A stretch of DNA of 11,042 nt, from the NCBI GenBank assembly GCA_030692905.1, contig JAUYBT010000187.1, forward strand, positions 1 through 11,042, written 5' to 3'. Under the pieces are notes generated by a model, which was given only the letters and a program-made list of their open reading frames with translations, did not search any database and was not told where the DNA came from. Shown here one piece after another: positions 1 to 7,055 of this stretch. How positions within the stretch are numbered: the stretch's first letter is position 1; every line of letters begins with the position of its first letter. A program made the translations under genes and the position numbers. Source of the stretch: Bacteroidales bacterium (GTDB taxonomy: Bacteria > Bacteroidota > Bacteroidia > Bacteroidales > VadinHA17).

Positions 1-1024
1 CTATTCCGATAAAAATAAAATAGTACATAATCATATAATCATTCATCATTGCTGCATCAGGAGCCAATTCTTTCCATGTACTGATTGTGTTATCAGGGGA
101 TATGCCGGTCAGCTTTTCTTTCACTGAATCAGCATTTTCAATGTCATTGAGTAAAATAGCAATTTCGTGGGTGAGAATACTTTTCCCGTTATACAAACCA
201 GCGAGTTCCCTGGAATTTACGAAAACGGTGGCCTGATCAAAACCCCCGTTTGTTGTTTTATAAATTCCACATACTCTGAAAGTCCCTTGCACCGGGGTGC
301 CGGTCTCGTCCGAAATGGTGATCTGAATTTTGTTTCTGATCCTGAAATCAAGGGCATAATCAATTATCTGAAGACCATAACTGTCAAGCTCTTTCTTTGT
401 CAGTTCTCCCTTTAATGCCTCCCTAAACTCTTTTGGAGATCTGAATCTTACATCCTTTAGCGTGTCGAGTTGTGATAAAATAACCTCAGGAACTTTTTCA
501 GCTTTTAGCCTGTCAATTACCTCCTCTGTAATAATGTATTGCTTTAATTTCAATATCTCGGCAGTTTTGTCGCTAATGAGTATATTCCCTGGCTTCGTCT
601 TATCAAGATACTCCCCACCTCCTGGTACAATTTTCTTGCAAATTTCTGTTACCTGTTTTTCCTTTTCAGGATCAATTCCATAAGCAATAACACCTGTGTT
701 TGCCCATGGAGTATTGACCATTGCTACCATCCTGGTTCTCATAACCCAACCTTTAAGGCCGGGCAAAGCCTCAATAGCACGGACCATTTCAGTTGTATCT
801 CTTACAGTAAGGAGTATTTCTTCATTTTTCAGATATTCAGTATTATGTACCTGAACGTGAGACACTTCATTATATATCGCATCATGTAAGCGCTGCTTCA
901 CCCAGCCCTCCATTATACCCACAAGCAGTACTCCGGATATAATTCCAAGTGTCACGGCAATAATTACTACCAGGCTTCGGTTTTTGTTACGCCATACATT
1001 CTTCCAGGAGATTGACCATATCAT
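1..1024 (-). CDS. ABC transporter permease, FtsX/MacB type (partial, C-terminus off the left edge)
   Basis: This is an inner-membrane subunit of an ABC exporter of the LolC/E-MacB superfamily, which moves lipoproteins or other envelope substrates out of the membrane. The ATG at 1024-1022 opens a frame with no stop to the window edge (341 codons plus one base). The N-terminus MIWSISWKNVWRNKNR is the usual positive stretch before TM1 (about residues 18-38). A long periplasmic MacB_PCD-like domain follows, and the visible part ends entering TM2 (DYMIMYYFIFIGI). It is paralogous to the permease just upstream: both start W(R/K)N(L/V)WRNK and both carry a GIDPEKE/AIDPEKE segment near residues 115-125. 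Only 15 bp separate it from that gene's stop, so the two are almost certainly co-transcribed. The C-terminal FtsX domain and any downstream ATPase lie outside the window. Family assignment is firm; the substrate is unknown. Confidence 0.9.
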   Translation of the reverse strand, partial: MIWSISWKNVWRNKNRSLVVIIAVTLGIISGVLLVGIMEGWVKQRLHDAIYNEVSHVQVHNTEYLKNEEILLTVRDTTEMVRAIEALPGLKGWVMRTRMVAMVNTPWANTGVIAYGIDPEKEKQVTEICKKIVPGGGEYLDKTKPGNILISDKTAEILKLKQYIITEEVIDRLKAEKVPEVILSQLDTLKDVRFRSPKEFREALKGELTKKELDSYGLQIIDYALDFRIRNKIQITISDETGTPVQGTFRVCGIYKTTNGGFDQATVFVNSRELAGLYNGKSILTHEIAILLNDIENADSVKEKLTGISPDNTISTWKELAPDAAMMNDYMIMYYFIFIGI

Positions 1025-1039
1025 AACTTTCTGATTTAA

Positions 1040-2467
1040 TTAGCTCCTAAGTGCTTCTATTTCTTTGAGTTTCCCTATCTTTCTTAAAGGATAAATTGTT
1101 GCCAGAAGCACCATTATACACACGATAATGGCTTGCCAGTAAAAATAAGGCCCGAACCACGCAGTAGGCATTACGGCATCCCATCCATAATCTTCCATCA
1201 TTTTCCCAAGATCCCCTTTCAATACTATAGGGTAATAGTAGAAATATAAAATAAACGGAGTACTTGCCAGCAACCCGCCAATTAATCCCTGAATACCAAG
1301 CAATATCATTTCAATTGTGACTATTCTTTTCAGTCTCATTCTCTGCATCCCGATTGCGATAAGTACTCCAAACTCTCTGGTTCTTTCGGCAATCATCATT
1401 AGGACAGTTCCGAATATTCCAAAGAATATGATAAAGTAAAGAAGTCCCAGCGTGGCAACTCCGGTTTGACTATCACCCTGAATCTGCTGAACAAGTACCG
1501 GATTCAGCTCTTCCCACGTTTTTGCTACAGTGTTTTTATCTGTCAGAAGTAAATTAATTTTCTCTTGTACATCTCTCATTGTTCGACGCGATTTACTTGT
1601 AAGATTAACGGAAAGGGAGGTAATTTTCCCTTCTGCATCAAAGAATTTCTGTGCCGTTAGTATTGTCATAATAATGAGCCTGTTGTCAATGTCAGGGGAA
1701 GGCATTTTTATTATTCCTCTTACCGGGAAAATTCCTGCTGCAGAAGCTCCATGATAGCCTTGACCCATAAGTATTACAGTATCTCCAATTGTTACTTTCA
1801 GATAACTGGCAAGTCTGTCTGATACAAGAACCCCCTCATCTTCATTTGTAAGAAAGCCATTTGATACTTCACTGGATTTGAGAATCTCCGGTATATATAG
1901 TTTATTATCACTTGTTGAAAGTCCCAATTCAAGCTCAAATCTTGCCCTTGAGGAATAGGAGCTACCCAAATTCTTTTCCACTTTATCCAATATTATAACA
2001 GGGATGCTGGCTGACAGTTTAAGCCGGTTTATTGATTCTTTGGTTATCCTGTATTTTACAAGTTTGTTTTCAGGATTTGAAAATCTCCTTTCCTTTTCAG
2101 GGTCAATAGCGAGAACAGCTACTCCCTTTGTCTGAGTGCCACTCGAGGCAAGGGCAAATGATTCTATGTGGGGAGATACTGAAACTACTTTATTGACTCC
2201 GGAAACAGCAGCAGCAAGAGAGTCGCTATAATCGAAAGAATAATCAACTGACGGATTATCCTGGTATTTAACATGCTGTACCTGTAAATAACCCGAATAA
2301 GATTCAATGAAGTTAAATATCATGCGGTCATAACTGCCAAGCTGGTATGATCTCATTATCACGGCAAAAAACACCGCAAAGAAAACAGATGCTGAAGTAA
2401 TTATAGTCCGGCGTTTATTTCTCCAGAGATTTCGCCATGCTATTTTAAGGTCTTCTTTCATGCCCAT
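1040..2467 (-). CDS. ABC transporter permease, FtsX/MacB type (complete)
   Basis: A 475-residue inner-membrane permease of an ABC exporter in the LolC/E-MacB superfamily. TM1 is about residues 21-40, preceded by the basic WRNLWRNKRR. The periplasmic MacB_PCD-like domain spans about 42-335. The C-terminal FtsX domain has TM2 (about 338-358), the typical cytoplasmic ERTREFGVLIAIG segment (361-373) that contacts the ATPase, TM3 (about 382-408) and TM4 (about 440-459), then a YPLRKIGKLKEIEALR tail. Length and four-TM topology are normal for the family. There are ATGs at codons 1 and 3 (MGMKED); either could be the start, with no Shine-Dalgarno sequence to decide. It lies 53 bp after the LolA-like gene and 15 bp before the second permease, in one operon. 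Such paralogous pairs probably form a heterodimer, as LolC with LolE; that is inference here. Confidence 0.93.
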   Translation of the reverse strand: MGMKEDLKIAWRNLWRNKRRTIITSASVFFAVFFAVIMRSYQLGSYDRMIFNFIESYSGYLQVQHVKYQDNPSVDYSFDYSDSLAAAVSGVNKVVSVSPHIESFALASSGTQTKGVAVLAIDPEKERRFSNPENKLVKYRITKESINRLKLSASIPVIILDKVEKNLGSSYSSRARFELELGLSTSDNKLYIPEILKSSEVSNGFLTNEDEGVLVSDRLASYLKVTIGDTVILMGQGYHGASAAGIFPVRGIIKMPSPDIDNRLIIMTILTAQKFFDAEGKITSLSVNLTSKSRRTMRDVQEKINLLLTDKNTVAKTWEELNPVLVQQIQGDSQTGVATLGLLYFIIFFGIFGTVLMMIAERTREFGVLIAIGMQRMRLKRIVTIEMILLGIQGLIGGLLASTPFILYFYYYPIVLKGDLGKMMEDYGWDAVMPTAWFGPYFYWQAIIVCIMVLLATIYPLRKIGKLKEIEALRS

Positions 2468-2520
2468 TAATTTTCAGTATACAATTTAATTCCTAATTTG
2501 ATTTGTTTCTTTTCAGGGAG

Positions 2521-3288
2521 TTACCTTACTCTTTTCATATTCTGTTGAGAAAAGAAACTATCTTCAATAGAAACATTAAACCTGATATCTTTTATTTCGA
2601 CTATAGTTTTGTTCCCTTTCTCATCAGCCGGAATCAGTTCCAGTCTGGAAGGAATAACCCGTCCATCCATTACTTTGATGTCTGAACCCGATTCTGTGCG
2701 AACTAAATACCCATCTTCGTCGTATAATTCTGCTTTTAATACTAACAGGTCTTTTTTGTCGATCCACCTTATCTGATGCCCCCAAACAACAGATGCATCT
2801 TCCTTTGCTACCATTTTAATCTTATAACAGAGCCGTCCATCGATGCTCTCTTCACCAACAATTTCATGATTATAATCTATTACTACAGATGATTCCTTTA
2901 GAATATCATCGTTGGTATAATCCGATCCCATCCAGCCCTGTGACATCATTGAAGGCGGGAGTTTGATCAGTCTGCTGATTGCAGGGTTCCAACTCCACAT
3001 CTCTGCACCTCTTTTTAAAAATGTCTGACCCACATCCTTTGCTGGTGCGGTAATAAGAGTCAATGCATAGTCGCGTCCAAGTGACCAGTTTTTAAACTCA
3101 ACTGCCCGTTGCCATGTTGGCCGGATAATGGTCATTGACATAACCATTATGCTTGACCTTTCCCCATTGAATTTTTCATCTGCTTTTCTTACGATATCTG
3201 TGGCAGAAACCGACTGGGCAGAAAGATTCAAAATGTTCACGACAGAAACAGAAATTATTGCTATGATAAATAATATTTTTTTCATCAT
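2521..3288 (-). CDS. LolA-like outer membrane lipoprotein-sorting protein
   Basis: A 255-residue exported protein of the LolA/LolB-like fold, annotated in Bacteroidota as outer membrane lipoprotein-sorting protein (COG2834-type). The start chosen (ATG at 3288, or the adjacent ATG at 3285) gives a clear signal peptide: MMKK, a hydrophobic core (about residues 5-22) and a likely cleavage near LSAQ/S. The frame stays open for another 77 codons upstream, but that stretch reads as random peptide and would bury the signal sequence. The mature part has family-typical segments: DIVRKADEKF (31-40), APAKDVGQTFLKRG (81-94), LPPSMMSQGWMGSDYTNDD (110-128), VVWGHQIRWIDKKD (167-180) and the C-terminal FFSQQNMKRVR. 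It probably binds a lipoprotein or lipid in the periplasm and works with the two permeases encoded downstream. It is the first gene of the operon; I could not find a convincing -33/-7 promoter in the 238-bp divergent gap. Confidence 0.9.
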   Translation of the reverse strand: MMKKILFIIAIISVSVVNILNLSAQSVSATDIVRKADEKFNGERSSIMVMSMTIIRPTWQRAVEFKNWSLGRDYALTLITAPAKDVGQTFLKRGAEMWSWNPAISRLIKLPPSMMSQGWMGSDYTNDDILKESSVVIDYNHEIVGEESIDGRLCYKIKMVAKEDASVVWGHQIRWIDKKDLLVLKAELYDEDGYLVRTESGSDIKVMDGRVIPSRLELIPADEKGNKTIVEIKDIRFNVSIEDSFFSQQNMKRVR

Positions 3289-3526
3289 AATATAATTGAT
3301 TTTAATGGTATGATGCAACTCGCATGTATAGGATTCTTTTGCTAAAGAGTTTGTATTTGTAAAATATGCTCGGTTCATATAGTTGATTTTTTCAGTACCG
3401 AAATTAATTCTTTTTTTTATCCTACAGGCTCTCCGAATTCCTTTAAAACAAATATTTGAATAATCGTGATCAATTATTCTTGAAAGATTTTTTATCTTTA
3501 TCAGTTGTACATAAACCAATTTTACA

Positions 3527-5143
3527 ATGGCAAGTCTCAGGCTTTTACTGGGAAGGATCCCATCAACTTCTAAAATTGAGCAGGCTGAAAAGGCTTTGAT
3601 TGCCGAATTTGAGAAACTCCATGTCTTTTCGGAATCTGATCAGCTGGCAAAATATAATGAGTTGAACGAATTGGTTAATTCTTCCGATTTCGTACAGAAA
3701 AAAAAAGAGATCGAATCCCTTCAGTTTAAGAATTCTGAAGAATATTCAAAAGAGAAAGCGTTTTTATTTCTTCGAAAAGCAAAGGATATTGTTCTCTATT
3801 TTAAAACTATTGCCGGGAGTACCCTGAAAAGATATAAAGAAATGGATGGTTCCCGGAAGATAAAGGATTTTGAGTCGCTGGAAAGTTTTATCAATTCTTT
3901 TGAATTCAAGCAAAAAGAAAAGATGAAACCAGTTACTTTCAAGGATACTGATGAGTACAGGAAGTTTTTAGAATATAAAACTTTGAAATCTGATCCGGAG
4001 ATCAAATCACACTATAAGGCAGCCGCAAAGGGAGAGACCACAAAATCAAAGATCATTCTCAGGTTTGAAGAACTGGGTGCCTATATGAAGACTTCTGAAT
4101 TCTTTGCAAAAAAGAACATGAAGCCCATAACCTTCAAAGATACTGAAGAATATAAAAAGCTTCTTGAGTACAAAAGGCTTAAAGGAAATTTGGAAATAAA
4201 GGAGTTTTATAAATTCAAGTCCTCGAAAGAGTATGCAAACTATCTCAATACAGATGGTTCATCACGGTTATCCAGATTTTATGAACTTAGAGAGTATGTA
4301 GCCTCAGCAGAGTTCAAAGAAAAGAAAGAGAATCTTCTCGATAAGAAGAGATTCGAAAAGACTGAAATGTTTAAAGAAGTTCTTGAGTATAATAAGCTGA
4401 AGAAGAGTGATGATATTCTATGGTATTTCAAAGTTAAGGATTCCAATAAATTTGATGTCCTTAAATACAGAGAGTTGTCATTCAGTGATGAGTTTGACGG
4501 AGAAAAGCTGGATACAAAAAAATGGCTCACAAACTACTACTGGGGGGAAAAGTTACTGAAAGACAGATACTCTGTTGAATCAGATCTTCAGGCATATACA
4601 GAAAAAGAAAATTTTGAACTCCGGAACAGCATACTTAAGATCAATACTAAACCCCGGAAAGTCACTGGTAAGGTATGGTCAGCTACTCATGGATTTTCGA
4701 CAAAAGAGTTCAGTTATACCTCGGGGCTTATTAATTCCGGCAACAGTTTCAGGCAGAAATATGGCGTTTTCACAGCAAAAATCAAGCTTGGAGATCCCAA
4801 TGCAAAAAGTGCTTTCTGGATGCTGGCTGATAAAATCACTCCTCACATCGACATCTGCCGGACATCAAAAGGGAAAGTCTTGTCCGACTTTTTCTCAGCT
4901 AAAGGAAATGCCTCTAAAACGTCCATTGGTTCACGTTATTCAAATGATTTCTTCATCTATACCCTTGAATGGACTTCCGACAAACTTGTCTGGAAAATAA
5001 ACGATACATCAGTATTCAGGCAGACATCAGATGTGCCACAGGAGCCCATGTATGTTCTTCTTGCAGGTGGGTTGGATAAACCAATAAATGGAATGACATC
5101 AATGGAAATTGACTGGGTGAGGGTGTACCAGGTGAAGAATTAG
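3527..5143 (+). CDS. Repeat protein with C-terminal GH16-like domain lacking catalytic glutamates
   Basis: A 538-residue protein of unknown role. Residues 1-41 are unassigned. Residues 42-313 form four tandem repeats rich in Lys, Glu, Tyr and Phe. Residues about 316-537 match the GH16 (laminarinase/beta-glucanase) fold: FSDEFDG..LDTKKW (318-333), TSGLINSG (398-405), KYGVFTAKIKL (411-421), AFWML (429-433), FFIYTLEWT (475-483), EPMYVLLAGG (506-515) and MEIDWVRVYQ (526-535). In active GH16 enzymes the motif after the FWML strand is E-[IV]-D-x-x-E, with the nucleophile and acid/base glutamates. Here it reads H440-I-D442-I-C-R445: both glutamates are gone and only the middle Asp stays. Hydrolysis is therefore unlikely, and a binding or structural role is more plausible. 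No signal peptide or lipobox is visible; an in-frame TAA at 3512-3514 rules out a longer N-terminus. The gene stands alone, divergent from the LolA-like operon and without neighbouring SusC/SusD or other carbohydrate genes. Confidence 0.85.
   Translation: MASLRLLLGRIPSTSKIEQAEKALIAEFEKLHVFSESDQLAKYNELNELVNSSDFVQKKKEIESLQFKNSEEYSKEKAFLFLRKAKDIVLYFKTIAGSTLKRYKEMDGSRKIKDFESLESFINSFEFKQKEKMKPVTFKDTDEYRKFLEYKTLKSDPEIKSHYKAAAKGETTKSKIILRFEELGAYMKTSEFFAKKNMKPITFKDTEEYKKLLEYKRLKGNLEIKEFYKFKSSKEYANYLNTDGSSRLSRFYELREYVASAEFKEKKENLLDKKRFEKTEMFKEVLEYNKLKKSDDILWYFKVKDSNKFDVLKYRELSFSDEFDGEKLDTKKWLTNYYWGEKLLKDRYSVESDLQAYTEKENFELRNSILKINTKPRKVTGKVWSATHGFSTKEFSYTSGLINSGNSFRQKYGVFTAKIKLGDPNAKSAFWMLADKITPHIDICRTSKGKVLSDFFSAKGNASKTSIGSRYSNDFFIYTLEWTSDKLVWKINDTSVFRQTSDVPQEPMYVLLAGGLDKPINGMTSMEIDWVRVYQVKN
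3650..4465 (+). repeat. Four tandem protein repeats of about 64-72 residues inside the GH16-like gene
   Basis: I place the units at codons 42-112, 113-177, 178-249 and 250-313. A typical unit runs: an EL/SL segment with an S-x-(E/D)-F step (for example LRFEELGAYMKTSEFFAKK), then (V/I)TFKDT(D/E)EY, then LEYK-x-LK, then EIK-x-x-Y-K, often ending in a DGS-R linker. Units 2 and 3 are the most alike, for instance MKPVTFKDTDEYRKFLEYK against MKPITFKDTEEYKKLLEYK. Their DNA (around 3921 and 4117) is also similar but clearly diverged. Units 1 and 4 are more degraded. The composition suggests helices, possibly an extended helical rod. Boundaries are by eye and could shift by several residues. Confidence 0.75.
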
Positions 5144-5405
5144 CGATCAACATTCCTTCTTGCCAGCACGCGAACCATTATACCGTTATGGCGTTATGGG
5201 CAATAAGCGTTATAGGTGCCAGCCGTAATTAAATTGGGCACTCGACACAAGACGCACAACACAAGGAAGAAAAGAATTTGATTTCCCGTGAGTCGTGTGC
5301 CGTGAGTTGTGTGCCATTACCAAAAAAACAAAATGTGTTTTTACTAATTTTATCTGCCATGTAACTTTTCGTAATTTCATCCGTCTTTGCATTGGAATTC
5401 ACTTT
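5144..5405. other. Intergenic gap with short direct and inverted repeats
   Basis: This 262-bp gap between the GH16-like gene and the sigma gene has no convincing coding content. It holds three CGTTAT copies in about 30 bp (5184, 5192, 5208), then a 14-bp tandem direct repeat (5286-5313), and an imperfect inverted partner of that repeat upstream (5237-5266). The last 90 bp before the sigma gene are AT-rich and should hold its promoter. The nearest -7-like matches are TAACTTTT (5362-5369) and TAATTTTA (around 5345). Each is one base off TAnnTTTG and has no TTTG at the right distance, so I do not call a promoter. Confidence 0.6.
5237..5315. repeat. 14-bp direct repeat with imperfect inverted partner
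   Basis: CCGTGAGTCGTGTG (5286-5299) is followed at once by CCGTGAGTTGTGTG (5300-5313), one mismatch in 14. The stretch 5237-5266 resembles the reverse complement of the 5286-5315 stretch at about 21 of 30 positions, across a spacer of about 19 bp. This could form a long imperfect hairpin between two convergently unrelated transcription units. It may be a degenerate terminator, a regulatory site or remnant repetitive DNA. By eye only; no energy calculation was made. Confidence 0.5.
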
Positions 5406-5891
5406 ATGACAGTTAAAGAATATAACAGATCTGTTGAGGAGTATGCCGATTCAGTTTACCGCTTCATCAGGGGGAATCTCAAGGATGAGGACAGGGCAAA
5501 TGATATCGTACAAGATAGCTATGAAAAGCTCTGGAGACATGTTGCTGAGATAGAGTGTTCTGTTGTGAAATCATGGTTGTTCTCAACTGCCTATCACACC
5601 ATGATAGACGTAATACGTAAGGAAAAAAGAATGACAACACTTGAAGAATCTTATGAAAACAACCTTATTTATGAATCCCAGTACAGCGACCTTAACGAGA
5701 TTCTTCATACAGCTATCGAACGACTACCTGACCAACAGAGAACTTCAGTCCTGCTGCGCGATTATGAAGGTTATAGTTATAAGGAGATCGGCGAGATTAC
5801 AGGACAAACTGAAGTACAGGTGAAAATAAATATCTACAGGGGACGACTTGCATTGAAAAGCTTTATCAGGAAAATTGAAATTGTATTGTAG
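5406..5891 (+). CDS. ECF-type RNA polymerase sigma-70 factor
   Basis: A 161-residue extracytoplasmic-function sigma factor that directs RNA polymerase to a small regulon. Region 2 lies at about residues 10-76, including DRANDIVQDSYEKLW (29-43), the core-binding helix, and SWLFSTAYHTMIDVIRKEKR (56-75), the -10 recognition part. Region 4 lies at about 96-152, with LPDQQRTSVLLRDYEGYSYKEI and a helix-turn-helix (about 123-146, ending VQVKINIYRGRLALK) that reads the -35 element. The start is the ATG at 5406, giving the normal length for the family. A longer frame from GTG 5295 would add 37 residues unlike any sigma N-terminus and run through the intergenic repeat. Its stop is 2 bp before the next gene, so the two are translationally close-coupled. 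That pairing implies control by the neighbouring membrane protein; autoregulation is possible but no matching promoter was found. Confidence 0.93.
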   Translation: MTVKEYNRSVEEYADSVYRFIRGNLKDEDRANDIVQDSYEKLWRHVAEIECSVVKSWLFSTAYHTMIDVIRKEKRMTTLEESYENNLIYESQYSDLNEILHTAIERLPDQQRTSVLLRDYEGYSYKEIGEITGQTEVQVKINIYRGRLALKSFIRKIEIVL

Positions 5892-5893
5892 CT

Positions 5894-7003
5894 ATGAAAA
5901 TCGACAGATCAAACTATGAAATATGGCTTATTGATTGGCTCGACGGTAATCTCAGCGACCTACAGGTTGAGCAGCTCAAATTATTTCTGAACGAAGACCC
6001 TGAACTGAAGGAAGAATTTGATGGACTGACTGTGGTCAACCTTAAACCATCAGAAAGATCATTCCCGCATAAAGACCAGCTGAAAAAATCAATCGCTGTC
6101 CTTTCCGGATCCCAGTTCGAATACCTTTGTGTCGCTTATCTTGAAAATGATCTTTCGGCCGGTCAGCAAACAGAATTGATGGAGAGTATTGATCAGGATT
6201 ATGAAAAGAAGAGGACTTTTGAATTAATTCAGAAAATCAGACTTGATCCTGCAGGTATCAGTTACAAACATAAGAGCCAACTCATCAAAAGAACGCCAGG
6301 GCAAAGAGTTATCCGGTTGTCGGTCATAGGATTAAGTGCCGCAGCAGTAATTGCCATCCTCATTATGACCTATTTTGTGATCCCACGGAACCTGCCAGAT
6401 GAAACTAATATTACAACACAAAACATCGTGATTGACAGCACCCTTTTTAAACGAGCTGTTGACAAAGTTCCTGATAAAATAATAACAGACAAAAAGCCTG
6501 TCCTCTCGAAACTAAAAAGAGAAAATCTGTTTGCAGGAATTCAAAAAAACAATTCTGTTATAATCCAATCTGATCCGTCGGCACTCATGCCAAATGATTC
6601 ATTACTTAGAAATCCTGACGATCCGGAAATACAGCTTACAAAAATTCCTTTTTATGCAGAGATCGATCTTAAAAAAAGAAGTGTTAGCAATACACTTGTT
6701 GCATCTAATTCCAATCTCATTATCCCCACGTATGATGATGAAAGAAGCAACCTAAGCAGGTTCATTGCAAAAACTTTCCGGCAAAAGATACTTAAAGTAA
6801 ACATATCATTAAGCAGTCCACTTAAAGGATACGAAATTGCAGAAGCCGGAGTAATGGGACTCAATAAACTACTGGGTTGGGAAATGGCACTTGATAAGAA
6901 TAATGACGAGAACGGAGAGCTTAGATCGGTATATTTCAGTTCAAAGATCCTGAAATTTAATGCCCCGGTTAAAAAAAATGAACCTCCTTCCGTAACTTTT
7001 TGA
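5894..7003 (+). CDS. Probable anti-sigma factor, one-pass membrane protein with duplicated N-terminal domain
   Basis: A 369-residue protein, starting 2 bp after the sigma gene. A cytoplasmic part (1-138) is followed by one transmembrane helix (about 139-163, ending IAILIMTYFVIPR) and an extracytoplasmic part (164-369) with no family I recognise. No zinc-finger HxxxCxxC motif is present. The N-terminal part appears to be two copies of one unit, at about 8-66 (YEIWLIDWLDGNLSD to HKDQLKKS) and 75-132 (FEYLCVAYLENDLSA to HKSQLIKR). Each has a Y/W-L-(D/E)-x-x-LS segment, as in many Bacteroidota anti-sigma N-termini, and ends HK-x-QL-x-K. Position, topology and this N-terminus support sequestering the ECF sigma factor at the inner membrane and sensing an envelope signal outside it. 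The function is inferred from context rather than from a diagnostic catalytic motif. Confidence 0.75.
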   Translation: MKIDRSNYEIWLIDWLDGNLSDLQVEQLKLFLNEDPELKEEFDGLTVVNLKPSERSFPHKDQLKKSIAVLSGSQFEYLCVAYLENDLSAGQQTELMESIDQDYEKKRTFELIQKIRLDPAGISYKHKSQLIKRTPGQRVIRLSVIGLSAAAVIAILIMTYFVIPRNLPDETNITTQNIVIDSTLFKRAVDKVPDKIITDKKPVLSKLKRENLFAGIQKNNSVIIQSDPSALMPNDSLLRNPDDPEIQLTKIPFYAEIDLKKRSVSNTLVASNSNLIIPTYDDERSNLSRFIAKTFRQKILKVNISLSSPLKGYEIAEAGVMGLNKLLGWEMALDKNNDENGELRSVYFSSKILKFNAPVKKNEPPSVTF

Positions 7004-7055
7004 ATACCCTTTTCGTCCCATCTCTGAAAACAATTAACATTTTAAATTTACTATC

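Noticed and set aside
286..305. A GC-rich palindrome (GCACCGGGGTGC) as a possible regulatory site
   Set aside because: It is inside the first permease coding region, with no T-tract or nearby start; most likely chance in coding sequence.
167..683. Two plus-strand frames (167-415 and 462-683) at the left end
   Set aside because: Both lie opposite the continuous minus-strand permease frame, which has the expected TM1 and MacB-type features.
3493..3500. TATCTTTA as a -7 element for the GH16-like gene
   Set aside because: It is one base off TAnnTTTG and the only nearby TTG (3480-3482) is just 10 bp upstream, too close for a -33 element.
3289..3519. A 77-codon upstream extension of the LolA-like gene, starting at ATG 3519
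   Set aside because: The extra residues look random and would place the clear MMKK signal peptide in the middle of the protein. The start at 3288/3285 fits an exported protein of this family.
4575..5000. A 141-codon plus-strand frame inside the GH16-like gene
   Set aside because: It overlaps the GH16-like coding region in another frame and its translation resembles no family; the main frame has clear GH16 motifs throughout.
5295..5405. A longer sigma factor starting at GTG 5295
   Set aside because: It runs through the intergenic repeat, adds 37 residues unlike sigma N-termini, and the ATG at 5406 gives the normal ECF length.
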